Counted from the stretch's first letter, positions 1-10,404 are shown. The stretch: 64,000 nucleotides of DNA from Gari tellinella (GCA_922989275.2 OV277871.1:33879193-33943192); one strand, 5' to 3'. Translations and numbers: made by a program. Notes: generated by a model from the sequence alone, not told the origin.

Positions 1-9
1 TCGTCACGC

Positions 10-1188
10 ATGATTGGAGCGCTCGGCGATTGGCGCGAAGAAGGTACGATGGCTAGCTGCACTCGGGATATAGAACAGAACGGAACAGCGACAACTGAAG
101 ACGCCGCGCAGTTCGTAGATAGCGTAATGTCTTCCCAGAGAATTACAATAGTAGCATCTCCTGTTCATGAAAGTTTGGGAAATGGCAATAAAAACAGAAA
201 AAGATCTGCTACAAGCCCTGTAGAACCAGCTGGATCCATTACTAAAAAACACAAAAGTCAAGTTAAACGATCCCTGTATGATGATGCCCCAACTCCAGCA
301 CAGCGTCGGCAGGCTAGAAAAGACGCCATTGACGGTGGTTCAGACTCATTAGAGGAATTGATACGCGTGCTCTCAGCTGACATGCACATGCTGTTTTCTT
401 CTCTAAGTGAAAGAATGGACAAGCTTGAGTCTACATTGGACCAGAAAATAGCTAACAAAGTTTCACAGCTATTAGATAAGAGAGTTAACGTCGAGCTAGG
501 GCGGATCAGGAAAGATGTGGATGACAGGATGGATTCGTTTAAAGAATCCGTTATGAGTGAAGTGTCAGGGGAGCTGGAGGAAATGAACGCTAAGGTTACC
601 TCCCTTACATCGGAACCGAATCGTGCTAGTAATGAACCAGACATTTCCAGAAATATTGTGTTAGTAGGCTTACCAGAATCAGAGGGCGAGGTTATAGTAT
701 CCAGGGTTAACTCTATGTTCAAAGAGGGTATGAATTTACATAATATTACTTGTCAGGATGCTGAGAGAAAACCATCAAAGTCTTCGAAACCAGGTATTGT
801 GATCGTGAAGATGAGAACCCATGACGACAAAAGAAAAGTAATGGAGAAAAAACGAGAGTTGAAAAATAGCAGAAGGTTTAATCAAGTGTTTGTAAACCAT
901 GATCAGTCATACGCAGACCGTGTTATGTCCAACAATTTTCGTGCTGTGTTAAAATCATTAGGCATCCGCGATCTGTCGGTGAAAGGCACTCGGGTTGTGC
1001 GCGCAGAGACAAGAGACTCACACCGGCAATCTAGCTCTACTGGTGATTATCAAAGGCGATCTGATAATGAGAGGTGGCAGAATCAGAATGGACACAGACA
1101 TAGTCATGGTGACAGATATAGAGGTAGAAACAACAACAGGGGCAACAACAACAACAACAATAGCAACAATCGAGCTCGGCGTACTTAG
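10..1188 (+). CDS. LINE ORF1 protein (coiled coil, RRM-like, RG/Asn-rich tail)
   Basis: 392 residues. Residues about 112-200 are heptad-rich (LEELIRVLSADMHML onward) and should form a coiled-coil trimer or dimer. Residues about 212-315 resemble the RRM-like domain of L1/L2-type ORF1 proteins, with NIVLVGLPES as its first strand. The tail (about 340-392) is rich in Arg, Gly and Asn and ends in AAC-repeat-coded asparagines. No CCHC zinc knuckles are visible. The expected role is RNA binding and nucleic-acid chaperoning in the retrotransposition particle. Start could be ATG at 10, ATG at 49 (MASCT), or upstream of the window. It ends at TAG 1186-1188, and the same frame continues into ORF2. Confidence 0.85.
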   Translation: MIGALGDWREEGTMASCTRDIEQNGTATTEDAAQFVDSVMSSQRITIVASPVHESLGNGNKNRKRSATSPVEPAGSITKKHKSQVKRSLYDDAPTPAQRRQARKDAIDGGSDSLEELIRVLSADMHMLFSSLSERMDKLESTLDQKIANKVSQLLDKRVNVELGRIRKDVDDRMDSFKESVMSEVSGELEEMNAKVTSLTSEPNRASNEPDISRNIVLVGLPESEGEVIVSRVNSMFKEGMNLHNITCQDAERKPSKSSKPGIVIVKMRTHDDKRKVMEKKRELKNSRRFNQVFVNHDQSYADRVMSNNFRAVLKSLGIRDLSVKGTRVVRAETRDSHRQSSSTGDYQRRSDNERWQNQNGHRHSHGDRYRGRNNNRGNNNNNNSNNRARRT

Positions 1189-4100
1189 ATTACTGCCGGG
1201 TTTTGGAATGTTCGTGGCTGGAACCCAAATTTAGAATCTGACAATAACATTTTAAGATCTTCTTGTGTTTTAAGTCAACAGATAGATATCTTAGGGATTG
1301 CGGAAACACATCTGTTAAACAACGACGTTCTTAGTCTAGATAACTTTACTTGGTTTGGTCATAACCGGAAACAGATACATAGGCGTGCCCGTGGAGGGTC
1401 GGGCGGAGTAGGTTTTCTTGTTAAGAGTTCACTCCTTGAGGAGTTTGATGTGTCTGTTTTGGAAGCAGAGCATGAAGGTATATTGTGGTTAAAGTTAGAA
1501 CATAAATCAGATAGTTTTACATTGCTGCCTTGTGTATGTTACCTACCACCTGAGAATTCTTCAAGGTACTTTGATGTTAGTAATTTCTTTGACAGTCTTT
1601 TAACTGGTGTTTACGAATACCAGGATATTGGTGAAGTTTTTATTTGTGGTGATTTTAACAGCCGTTGTGGTGATCATGAAGATTTTATTTCCGGTGTTGA
1701 CCATGTAACTGACCGGCACGTAATTGATTTTACTGTAAATACGTACGGCGAGTTGTTGTTAGACTTTCTGATTAATGTGATTTTTTGTATGTTAAATGGA
1801 CGAAATTGTATAAATAACGATTTTACATCAATATCATGTAAAGGTACGTCAGTAGTAGATTATTGTCTTGTACCCCATGACAGTGTTTGTAATTTTTACG
1901 ACTTTTCAGTTATACGAGTTACGAGTATAATTAATAGTTTGAACTGTTTAAGAAAACTCGCACCGGTTAACATACCGGACCATAGCTTATTATCTTGGAA
2001 AATAATGTGTAGCATTGAAAATGATGTAGCTCAACCAAACACTGTCTCGGGGTCCAAGTCATATGATAAGTTTGATTTATCAAAGGTACCTAGCCATTTC
2101 TTATGTGATGATACTGTCTTAGACTCGATCTTTCAGCTAATTGATAAGTTAGAACATGCTTACCGCACACAGTCAGACATAGACTTGCTTTATGCTGATT
2201 GGTGTGATGTACTTAAAGATAGTATGTACAAAACTGTTCCATTTAAGACAATTAGTACATCGGCTACTTATAACAAGAAATGTAAACCTGGTAAGCCATG
2301 GTGGAATGAAGCACTAACTGACTTATGGCACAGTATGTGCAATGCTGAAAAGATCTGGTTAGACAATAGAAACAGGAACGATAACTCGTCATTAAAATCA
2401 GTGTTTGTATCTGCTAGAAAGCGTTTTGACCGTGAAGTACAAAGGGCTAAACGGCTACATTGGTACCATTTGCAGAATGATTTGTTAAATCAGGTAAATA
2501 GTAACCAGGAGGAATTTTGGAAAAGTATAGGTAAAATCGGTATTAGTCAACGTAAGAAAAGTAGTATCCCGATGGAAGTAACACAGGAAGATGGTTCTAT
2601 TTCTACTGACATCAACATAGTTTTAGATCGATGGAAAAATAGTTTTAAGAATCTATTTAATAATCAGAGCGAACAAAGGGCTGATGTTAACGGCAGATTG
2701 TTTGTTAATGATGATGGTAATGACCAGACATATAACAATAATATTACAATATTTGAAGTTAAATCTGCTGTATTGAAAGCAAAAAATGGTAAAGCTATTG
2801 GTGCTGATTGCATTCATGCTGAATCATTGAAAAACGATGCTGCCATAGTTTTTATGCACTCTCTATTTAATGTATGTTTCGAAACTGGTACAGTCCCTAG
2901 TATATGGGGGAAGTGTATAATTAACCCTATACCCAAGTCGTCTAACTTAAATCAGAGAGACCCATTGTCTTACAGAGGTATTGCTTTAGCATCTGCAATT
3001 TATAAAATATACTGTTCCATTTTGAATGATCGCTTAGTGAGTTGGGCGGAGCAAAACGGGGTTCTGGAGGATGAGCAGGGTGGTTTTCGGAAAAAACGGA
3101 GTACTGTTGATCAAATCTCAACTCTCACTAGTATTATAGAAACTAGAAAGAAGTTGAGACAGCCAACATTTACTGCTTTTATTGATTTTAAAAAGGCTTA
3201 TGATTATATTAATCGTGATTTATTATGGATAAGAATGGTTGAATCTGGAATTATAGGTAAAATGATGAAAGCTATTATGTCACTATACTCATCAGTCAGA
3301 TCTTGTGTCCGTGTTAACTCTTTTACAACTGAATGGTTTGATGTCAATTCAGGTCTCAGACAAGGCTGTATTCTCTCGCCATTGTTATTTAATATGTTTA
3401 TAAATGACCTTGTTAAATGTCTGAAGCAGTTAGGGATTGGTATCCCCATAGATGATGAAAGAGTATGTATTTTACTTTATGCGGATGATATAGTTTTGTT
3501 AGCTACAAATGAAGATGATCTCCAGCTTTTGTTTACAACATTACATGCATGGTGTGGCACAAATGAAATGCAAATCAATAGTTCTAAAAGTCAGATTGTA
3601 CATTTTCGTCCTGTTTCCTTTCCCAGGACCATTTTTAAATTTACATGTGGTGATGCAGAATTACAGATAGTAGATAGATACGTTTATCTTGGCATAGTAC
3701 TCAATGAATTTCTTGATTATAATGTTACTGCAAAGGCCGTGGCTCAGAGTGCTAGTCGTGCACTGGGTCTGCTTATTGCAAAGTGTAAATCAATTGGTGG
3801 TGTCACTTATGACGTTTTTACAAAACTGTATGACTCTCTAGTCTGGCCTGTTATTGCATATGGATCTGCTATTTGGGGTGTCAAACCATTTTCTTGCGTA
3901 AACGCCGTTCATAATCGAGCTATGCGTTTCTTCTTAGGAGTTGGTAAGTATACACCGAATGCTGCAGTAGCAGGGGAAATGGCTTGGACACCTCCAATAG
4001 TTAGACAGTGGAAATCAGTGACTAATACATGGTGTAATTTGAGTGCTATGTCAAGATCGAGAGTAAATAGGAGAGTAGCTTTATGGGCGTATAACAAATC

Positions 4101-4704
4101 CAGTAACTCATGTAAAAATTGGTATTTTACAGTTGAAAAGCAATTGAAATCATGTGATTTATATCAGTACTGTAATTTAAACACTCCAATGCTTAAAAAC
4201 AGAATGAAACAGACTGTAACGGATCATCTTACCTCTGTATATGTAAACGAATGGACATCTACGATCAATAGGGTTAATGCTACGAACGGTCGTGGTGGTA
4301 ACAAATTGCGCAACTACGCACTGTATAAAGATACATTTGCCGTTGAACAATATTGTAAGTTGATTTTACCCACCAGACATAGATCTGCACTTTGTAAATT
4401 TCGATGTGGAGTAGCACCAATTAGAATCGAAACAGGTCGATATGAAAATTTAGAAATAGTTGATCGTATATGTCCATTTTGTGAAGAGATAGAATCCGAA
4501 ACACATGTCCTTTTTTACTGCCCTGTATACAATGACCTACGTTTAAGCATGGTTCAAACTGCTTCTGCTTTGAATGCACATTTTAACTACATGTCAGATA
4601 TTGAGAAATTATCATTTATTATGTCAAACAAAAATATGATAAGAATAGTTGCCAAAACCTGTTTTAATATACTTAAGACTCGTATGTCATTTCTTAGTAG
4701 ATAG
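1189..4704 (+). CDS. LINE ORF2 polyprotein: AP endonuclease, reverse transcriptase, zinc motif
   Basis: Open for 1171 codons from the base after the ORF1 stop. No ATG precedes the catalytic core (GTG at 1450 is not needed). Endonuclease: FWNVRG (from 1201), AETHLL (about 1300), GDFN (residue 154), SVVDYCL and PDHSLL, so the EEP catalytic set is present. Reverse transcriptase: GFRKKRSTVDQ (about 3082), FIDFKKAYD, GLRQGCILSPLLF and the YADD catalytic box (3478-3489, residue 764). C-terminal zinc-binding CPFC...H...C motif near residue 1095. It ends MSFLSR, TAG 4702-4704. It nicks target DNA and copies the element RNA. Translation probably needs readthrough or reinitiation at the ORF1 TAG. Confidence 0.9.
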   Translation: MTAGFWNVRGWNPNLESDNNILRSSCVLSQQIDILGIAETHLLNNDVLSLDNFTWFGHNRKQIHRRARGGSGGVGFLVKSSLLEEFDVSVLEAEHEGILWLKLEHKSDSFTLLPCVCYLPPENSSRYFDVSNFFDSLLTGVYEYQDIGEVFICGDFNSRCGDHEDFISGVDHVTDRHVIDFTVNTYGELLLDFLINVIFCMLNGRNCINNDFTSISCKGTSVVDYCLVPHDSVCNFYDFSVIRVTSIINSLNCLRKLAPVNIPDHSLLSWKIMCSIENDVAQPNTVSGSKSYDKFDLSKVPSHFLCDDTVLDSIFQLIDKLEHAYRTQSDIDLLYADWCDVLKDSMYKTVPFKTISTSATYNKKCKPGKPWWNEALTDLWHSMCNAEKIWLDNRNRNDNSSLKSVFVSARKRFDREVQRAKRLHWYHLQNDLLNQVNSNQEEFWKSIGKIGISQRKKSSIPMEVTQEDGSISTDINIVLDRWKNSFKNLFNNQSEQRADVNGRLFVNDDGNDQTYNNNITIFEVKSAVLKAKNGKAIGADCIHAESLKNDAAIVFMHSLFNVCFETGTVPSIWGKCIINPIPKSSNLNQRDPLSYRGIALASAIYKIYCSILNDRLVSWAEQNGVLEDEQGGFRKKRSTVDQISTLTSIIETRKKLRQPTFTAFIDFKKAYDYINRDLLWIRMVESGIIGKMMKAIMSLYSSVRSCVRVNSFTTEWFDVNSGLRQGCILSPLLFNMFINDLVKCLKQLGIGIPIDDERVCILLYADDIVLLATNEDDLQLLFTTLHAWCGTNEMQINSSKSQIVHFRPVSFPRTIFKFTCGDAELQIVDRYVYLGIVLNEFLDYNVTAKAVAQSASRALGLLIAKCKSIGGVTYDVFTKLYDSLVWPVIAYGSAIWGVKPFSCVNAVHNRAMRFFLGVGKYTPNAAVAGEMAWTPPIVRQWKSVTNTWCNLSAMSRSRVNRRVALWAYNKSSNSCKNWYFTVEKQLKSCDLYQYCNLNTPMLKNRMKQTVTDHLTSVYVNEWTSTINRVNATNGRGGNKLRNYALYKDTFAVEQYCKLILPTRHRSALCKFRCGVAPIRIETGRYENLEIVDRICPFCEEIESETHVLFYCPVYNDLRLSMVQTASALNAHFNYMSDIEKLSFIMSNKNMIRIVAKTCFNILKTRMSFLSR

Positions 4705-5201
4705 TTCTGATTATTCTTAAAGTACTTTATATAATTATATGTTTTATTGTTTATAATATCACTTGTGCTCTTATTGGATTTATACAACCTCAATTAATAC
4801 GTTTGCAGGAGTTATTGTTTTATTTTTAGAAAAGTTTGTCTTACCGATTTGTAACCGTTAGCTTTTAAGACTCATATACCTTAAAGGCTGTTTTACTCAA
4901 CAACTTTCTTTTTCTCATTTTGCGGAATTTTAGAACGCTATATTGATGGAGGTCGTATATTTCTTTCATTTTACGTACTACAATGTATGTATATAATACT
5001 GTATTTGTATTTCTTAACTAGTCTTAATTACATTTATTTTTACAAAGGTAAAAATAAGTAGTTGTGATATTTGTATTGTGATAAGTCTCTTATAATTCTT
5101 GAAAGAATGGCATGGTTTAAAATACTGTTTGTAATATTTGTTTGTGTATATACTATGCTGTAACCATGATGAGACTATAATAAAGAATAAAACCTAAAAC
5201 C
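4705..5201 (+). other. LINE 3' untranslated region
   Basis: AT-rich sequence without ORFs between the ORF2 stop and an A-rich end. It carries AATAAAG and a short AAAACCT duplication, the kind of terminal repeat found at LINE 3' ends. The boundary at 5201 is estimated from where the A-rich tail stops. Confidence 0.6.
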
Positions 5202-5724
5202 TGTAGTCGCATTTCAGCGTTGCTATTCGCGTTGCTAAGTGTAAAGCGTGTATAAAAACTTGCGCCACCAGTTTCTAAATATGGTGAGAAAGTAGTCCCA
5301 ACTACATGTACTGTAACTGTATCAAAAATTCAGGATTTTTTCCAGTATACTTTCTCTGTGTGAATGGAAATGACTTACAAGGCAAACAAATAACAGTGCA
5401 ACTTGAATATCTATTGCCAAAGCACATTCTAAAATTACAGGTCGCGGTTGTTTTCTTAACCCATTTACACACATAGCAACGCGATGGCAACGACCTATGG
5501 GTCTGTATCACTCCGCTAGTGTCATATTACCGTCGACCAATGGGAGCTTAGTGTTAAGTGCCCGATGTAGTCTATTTGAAGAAGTCCACGGATAGCACGG
5601 GGGAAATCCGAACTGGTTAAATCCAGATTCGAAGTGTAGGGTTCATCGGCAGATGACTGCATCTTTTTTGATAGGATTACATAAGGAATTTACAGGTTGA
5701 ATGTAAATATTATAGAATATTTAC
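5202..5724. other. Intronic or intergenic stretch, nothing recognised
   Basis: Between the LINE tail and the plakin exon at 5725. No repeat family of this window and no convincing exon on either strand. Confidence 0.5.
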
Positions 5725-5846
5725 CTAACATAATGAGCGCTGGACGTGTATCTCAACTGGTCCCATTTATCACAGACAAGGATATACTTAGGGTTGTTGG
5801 CCAGTTCAGTCGTCATCTTGTACGTCTCCCAATACGTCCAGAAATC
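5725..5846 (-). CDS. Plakin exon 13 (last one visible)
   Basis: 122 bp, bounded on the minus strand by acceptor gaaatattacag and donor gtaaat. It starts in phase 0 after the upstream exon (8096-8163) and ends in phase 2, so the gene continues beyond the window or the LINE. It encodes DFWTYWETYKMTTELANNPK, then YILVCDKWDQLRYTSSAHYV. The aromatic, charged helix fits a plakin-domain spectrin repeat after the SH3-bearing one. Paired splice signals and open phase support it; family assignment leans on its neighbours. Confidence 0.75.
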
Positions 5847-5875
5847 CTGTAATATTTCAAATTTGCAAAACAGTA

Positions 5876-6375
5876 ATGAGTTCAGTAAATAAATCGATGG
5901 CCGTCGATGGCCATCGCTTGCGAGTTGGCTACCCGGTCAGAAATACCGTACACACTGCACACGGGACTCAGACTGCTAAACTAGGTCGCAAACAGTGACA
6001 GGCTGACAGCAGCCATGAGTTCAGTAAGGAAATCGATGGCCGTCGATGGCCATCGATTGCGAGTTGGCTACCCGGTCTGAAATACCGTGGAGAAAACGTA
6101 AATATTTCGTTCACACGCAAACGCATTGCAATTAAATATAGAAAATGACATTTTGACAATTCAGACTACCAGTTTTAATCTGAGTGGCAAACAATTTGGA
6201 GCCTGGTCAGACGCCGGGTTACCCGGCGTCTGATCTGGCTCCAAACTGTTTGCAATGAAACAATACTTTAAGCGCAACCGGGGTTATTTGGAAAGAAAAC
6301 GTTTTCTCTACTGTACTCTGCACGCTGCAAACGGGACACAAACTGCTAACCTAAACAGCAAACAGTGGTAATTGA
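5876..6375. repeat. 138-bp direct repeat, second unit split by a family A copy
   Basis: A block beginning ATGAGTTCAGTAA at 5876 recurs at 6014 with few changes over about 77 bp, including the palindromic CGATGGCCGTCGATGGCCATCG. The remainder of unit 1 (ACACTGCACACGGGAC...) reappears after the family A copy at 6314-6375. The second unit was therefore interrupted by the MITE. Confidence 0.7.
6085..6313 (-). mobile_element. Family A MITE, diverged
   Basis: Ends are CCGTGGAGAAAACG and CGTTTTCTCTACTG. The central hairpin (about 6191-6256) is intact with only small changes. It sits inside the 138-bp repeat. Confidence 0.8.
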
Positions 6376-6413
6376 ACACGCTACAGAGCAGCAGACGATG
6401 TTATTTTCAAATA

Positions 6414-6784
6414 CAGTGTTCCCTCCCTACAACGACCCTCCCAACAACGAGACCCTTCTTTCAACTACCCATGCCGTAGTTCCCCAAACTAGTTCATGAT
6501 GTCTAACCTTTCCATGCCTGCTATATCGTCTGCTTAAACTTTTCGACTGCTGTTTTTCTCGCGGGTCACATAATTGACATTTTGACAGCTCTAAAGAAAC
6601 ATAATAAAAAGTGACAAACAGCTTGAATCCAGATCAGATGCCGCATTACGCGGCGTCTGATCTGGAATCAAATTGTTTGCAAATGTAATTCAAGTATTAA
6701 TTTTCCCTCCATTTTACGACTCCCTCCAAACGACACACGCAATATGTGTACCCAATTGAATGTCGTTGTAGAGAGGGAACACTG
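6414..6784. mobile_element. Family F MITE, 371 bp
   Basis: Inverted ends CAGTGTTCCCTCCCTAC... and its complement at 6784, each preceded by TA. The interior holds a hairpin (6617-6680) of the same sequence type as families A and B, then a second partial hairpin arm near 6825 outside the element. TA plus CAGTG termini suggest a Tc1/mariner-pogo type mobiliser (inference). No transposase is present. Confidence 0.75.
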
Positions 6785-7309
6785 TAAATGTCTTCTTGCC
6801 AAAACGATTGTTTCCATTGCAAACAGTTTGCAACCAGATCAGACTGCAAATAAACCCGGCTCAAATATGAAATAAGGCTCAAAAAGGCTCTAAACTAATT
6901 GGTTCTCAGATTGAAATAAATAGCAAAAGCTTTCAAATACATTTTATTTTCTATATTTCATTGCAACGTTTGTGTTTCTTTTCGTTAAACGGGAAATACT
7001 TGTATTGTTGACTTTTGACAATTAATGTGATTCATTTTACACCCAATTCTGTAGGCAACAGTAATTCCCTTTCTAATACAACGTTGGTAACATTTTAACC
7101 CATTACTTTATAGATACGCGTTTTATTTATTTCTCCACAGAAGATATATTTCCAATGTATACAGTTTTGTTTGCATCATAAGAAATATTTCCTAAAGGAA
7201 AATATCGTAACAGAAGGTAATTTGAATCAGGCTCAAGATGAAACAGAATGCTCATAATGCACTATCTGCTTTAGTTTCAATCTTCTGAAGTGATAACCTG
7301 TCAAAACAA

Positions 7310-7458
7310 GCTAGATCAGACTCCAAAGTGTTTGCCAATTTGGTTAAAAAACATTAATTAGAAATGTCAAAAAATGGTAATTTCCTAAATTTAAGCGATT
7401 TGCGTTTGCATTTCATTTGCGTTTAAACGGGAAAGAATAACGTTTCCTCCATTTATTC
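7310..7458 (+). mobile_element. Family A fragment (right half)
   Basis: Starts within the right hairpin arm (CAGACTCCAAAGTGTTTGCC) and keeps the GCGTTTAAACGGGAAAGAATAA arm and a decayed end. It is directly followed by a full copy. Confidence 0.7.
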
Positions 7459-7466
7459 CGTATGTA

Positions 7467-7712
7467 CAGTGGAGAATCTGTTATTCTTTCCCGTTTAAAC
7501 GCAAACGTACGCAAACGCAAAGCACTAAAACGTAGAAAAGAATAACTTTTGGACAATTCTGATGGTTCATGTTTATCATGGTGGCAAACAGTTTGGAGCC
7601 TGATCAGACGCCGGGTTACCCGGCGTCTGACCTGGCTCCAAACTGTTTGCACTGGAAATAATAGTTTTAGCGTAAACGCGTTTATTGGGAAAGAATAACA
7701 CATTCTCCACTG
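7467..7712 (-). mobile_element. Family A MITE, full length (246 bp)
   Basis: Intact ends CAGTGGAGAATCTG and CACATTCTCCACTG, TA on both sides, complete 31-bp-arm hairpin around 7588-7652. Confidence 0.9.
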
Positions 7713-7816
7713 TAATACACTTACAGCTACATAAAATGCTTAAAATGCATGTAGGTGTCAAACAGTGTAGGTCAAGACCAGTCACCGCGTTTGTAATAAT
7801 AGCATGAGAAAAGTTA

Positions 7817-8066
7817 CAGTAGGGAAAACGTTATTCTTTCCCGTATATAAACGCAAACGAATCGCAAACGAATCGCAATAAAACGTACAGAAAGGACAAA
7901 TTTTATGCAACTCTGACAATTTATGTTTATCTTAACGGCAAACAGTTTGGAGCCTGATCAGACGCCGGGTTACCCGGCGTCTGATCAGGCTCCACACTGT
8001 TTGCAATGGAAATTATAGCTTTAGCGTAAATACGTTTATTGGGAACGGATACCATCTTCTCCAGTG
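7817..8066 (-). mobile_element. Family A MITE next to plakin exon 12
   Basis: Ends CAGTAGGGAAAACG and CTTCTCCAGTG. The hairpin is complete. Its right end lies about 30 bp from the donor site of the exon at 8096. Confidence 0.85.
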
Positions 8067-8095
8067 CACATGTAAACAAGGGTACATGTATTTAC

Positions 8096-8163
8096 CTGGT
8101 ATCCGGAGAGCAGGTCTTCCAACATCTTTACCTGTACAACTACCTGTCCGGGAACAGGTTTAC
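8096..8163 (-). CDS. Plakin exon 12
   Basis: 68 bp between acceptor gtctttctgcag and donor gtaaat. It completes the glycine codon started by exon 11 and ends in phase 0. It encodes (G)KPVPGQVVVQVKMLEDLLSGYQ in two parts: a short linker followed by a helix. Placement between two phase-compatible exons is the main support. Confidence 0.75.
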
Positions 8164-8244
8164 CTGCAGAAAGACAAAGGAATGACATTCATGATACTGG
8201 AATCATTGGGCAATATTTACATACATGTTTAATTTAATCTACAG

Positions 8245-8434
8245 TGGTGAAGACGTAATTATTTCCAAATCAACATTTCAAAGTAAGCTTCAATGTAGTA
8301 TGACTTAAGAAATATCGATAAGAGTGTCAAACAGTTTGGTTCCTGATCAGACGCCGCGTTACGCGGCGTTTGATCTTGATCCAAACTGTTTGCAAAGTCA
8401 ACTTTATGCGACTTCTGCGCCGAAAGGGTTATTA
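8245..8434 (-). mobile_element. Family B MITE, partial
   Basis: Hairpin arms at 8333-8394 (CAAACAGTTTGGTTCCTGATC... and complement) with loop CGCGTTACGCG. The end GCGCCGAAAGGGTTA matches the piggyBac-like terminus AAAGGG-TTAA. The left end is decayed. Confidence 0.7.
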
Positions 8435-8458
8435 AGTGAAATCTTCAAATCCTTTAAC

Positions 8459-8636
8459 CTTTTATAGTGGATGTTTCGGCCTCTTGAAGTATGGTCTTGA
8501 GGCAGGTGATTTTCTCCTGAAGATCCTCGAAGCCTTGATAACCCTGCCAGTTCTTCTCCAGGGTACCCTCAACATGGTTCAGAATGCGCAACAGATCGTC
8601 CCTGTCAGGCTTAGACATCTGTTGAATTGCCTTGAT
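8459..8636 (-). CDS. Plakin exon 11, spectrin repeat after the SH3
   Basis: 178 bp between acceptor ccgtaccgttcag and donor gttaaa. Starts in phase 0 and ends in phase 1. The protein runs IKAIQQMSKPDRDDLLRILN, HVEGTLEKNWQGYQGFEDLQ, EKITCLKTILQEAETSTIK: two amphipathic helices with the W and L spacing of a spectrin repeat. It follows the C-helix exon of the SH3-bearing repeat, as expected for plakins. The donor GTTAAA is non-consensus but keeps the frame into exon 12. Confidence 0.85.
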
Positions 8637-8678
8637 CTGAACGGTACGGAGAAATATAAGAACATTTGAATTTATATA

Positions 8679-8802
8679 CAGTGGAGAAAACGTTATTCTT
8701 TCCAAAAACTATTATTTCAATTCCAAACAGTTTGGAGCCAGATCAGACGCCGGGTAACCCGACGTCTGATCAGGTTCCAAACTGTTTGCCACCTCTCTAT
8801 TA
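8679..8802 (+). mobile_element. Family A, left half with hairpin
   Basis: End CAGTGGAGAAAACG and an intact hairpin, then abrupt loss of the right arm after GTTTGCCACC. It begins about 40 bp upstream of the exon 11 acceptor. Confidence 0.8.
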
Positions 8803-9013
8803 CGATCACTGAATATTGTGTTAAGGACTATCGCGCCAGTTTCTGTTTTTTGCGGTCAAAGTTAGGCAACTCATACAAGTTTTTAACATAAATTGTCTCC
8901 ATTTTTCTAATACCACTATATAGTTTATATTTGAAATTTGTATTTTTTCTACTTCAATAAGCTAAATTATACGGTCAATGCAGCATTTGACAACCACTAT
9001 TAGTGAGTATATA

Positions 9014-9259
9014 CAGTGGAGAATCTGTTATTCTTTCCCAATAAACGAGTTTACGCTAAAACTATTATTTGCAGTGCAAACAGTTTGAAGCCAGATCAGA
9101 CGCCGGGTAACCCGGCGTCTGATCAGGCTCCAAACTGTTTGCCACCAAGATAAACAAGAATTATCAGAATTGTCCAAAAGTTGTTCTTTTCTACGTTTTA
9201 GTGCTTTGTGTTTGCGCACGTTTGTGTTTAAACGGGAAAGAATAACAGATTCTCCACTG
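9014..9259 (+). mobile_element. Family A MITE, full length
   Basis: 246 bp, both ends intact, flanked by TA. The right arm contains GTGTTTGCGCACG instead of the usual GCGTACG. Confidence 0.9.
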
Positions 9260-9826
9260 TACTAATAATGCTTGAATATTGATATATTGTTGACGATTGA
9301 ACAGTATCGAATTGGACACTTACTAGCATTTATTAAGTGGTTATCATATATCATTTGTATATAACCCTATATGTAATTGGGTTGACATGTGTTACTCTTT
9401 ATGCAGACAATTGTATTTTCAGAAAAATAGTTCGGGTACCTACAATTTTAATTAGTGATTTCGATAAATCAATGCTGAATAAATATTTGTGAAATATATT
9501 GTCAAAATCTGAATGAAAGAACTGTAGGAGAAAAAAATTGAAAAATATCATTTGATGTGTTCCCTTTACTGACGAATAATATGTTGTTTCCATGTTTTTG
9601 TTGCTACTTGCTCCTTTTTTATATTTTATGAAAACAAATGAATAACCCAACATTTTAGTTAAATTACAAAGTTGAAGCGTTTTTTCTGAGATTTTATGAC
9701 ATAAAGCTCTTGTCAACGGATAATTAGGGTATTAATGGGGTATATCCCAAAACAAGCTATTAAGAAAAGATCCAGTTCGGGGACCCCCTATTTTTTATTT
9801 CATATTTATGCATAACAGGGTATATA
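9260..9826. other. Intron sequence, nothing recognised
   Basis: AT-rich. The longest minus-strand ORF (9399-9716) has low-complexity composition and no flanking splice signals that fit the plakin exons. Confidence 0.5.
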
Positions 9827-9920
9827 AAGTGGAGAAAACGTTATTTTTTTCCCAATAAACGCGTTTACGCTAAAACTATTTTTCCCAGTGCAAACAGTTT
9901 GGAGCCAGATCAGACGCTGT
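9827..9920 (+). mobile_element. Family A fragment (left arm)
   Basis: AAGTGGAGAAAACG, then CGCGTTTACGCTAAAACTA and the left hairpin arm up to CAGACGC, where it is cut. Confidence 0.75.
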
Positions 9921-10129
9921 ACTATTTAATTGGGATGGACGAACTGAAGGGCGGACAGATAGGGGTAAAACTGCAGTCCCCGACTGATCGTCACGGGGGC
10001 ATAAAATTTGGAGTAGACTTATTTTGAAAGTGGAATCGCCCACTGGAATTTCCAGGCGTGACCGAGTTAAGCTGCCCATGTACGTTCTATTGAAGTATCG
10101 TATCACATCTTGTAAAGAGATCAACATTT

Positions 10130-10252
10130 GTATATTATATAAATATTAGATGGTAGTTTCCGTGACATTCAAATTGTCAACCCGAGAAACAGAATTTCGA
10201 GGGTTGACAATTCGAATTTCACGCAAACTGCCATTTAATATTTACAAATGTA
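10130..10252. repeat. Foldback (inverted repeat)
   Basis: Arms TTCAAATTGTCAACCC and GGGTTGACAATTCGAA around a short loop, extending outward through GGTAGTTTCCGTGA and TCACGCAAACTGCC, about 50 bp per arm. Confidence 0.75.
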
Positions 10253-10404
10253 TTTTATTACACCTAGCTTATCAACCCTGACTGTGGAACCGTCTCGTTT
10301 GTATTTTATAAAATATGTTGTGAATACCAATTTAGAGCCGCCAAACACGTAACGCGCGAAACGACGTCACATTGTTTACATAAACTCAACTCAAGAATAG
10401 AGAG

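Larger units (their letters stand above)
1..5201 (+). mobile_element. Non-LTR retrotransposon (LINE), 5' end outside window
   Basis: The segment holds ORF1 (10-1188), ORF2 (1189-4704) and a 3' untranslated region of about 500 bp ending in A-rich sequence with AATAAAG (about 5178) and two AAAACCT units. It copies itself by target-primed reverse transcription: endonuclease nicking, then reverse transcription. Both ORFs are intact apart from the single stop between them, which suggests a young copy. It lies in the minus-strand plakin gene's intron, or beyond its last visible exon, in antisense orientation. Clade is not certain; the C-terminal CPFC...H...C motif and the ORF1 type fit the CR1/L2/Jockey side of LINEs. 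Confidence 0.9.

Noticed and set aside
995..1234. Overlapping ORF spanning the ORF1 stop, as a frameshift route to ORF2
   Set aside because: It ends at 1234 in another frame and does not join ORF2; Thr-rich composition comes from the AAC repeat.
7588..7652. GC-rich hairpins as transcription terminators
   Set aside because: They are interspersed repeat cores in a eukaryotic intron, without T-tracts at fixed positions.
8436..8669. Plus-strand ORF of 77 codons
   Set aside because: It is the antisense shadow of plakin exon 11.
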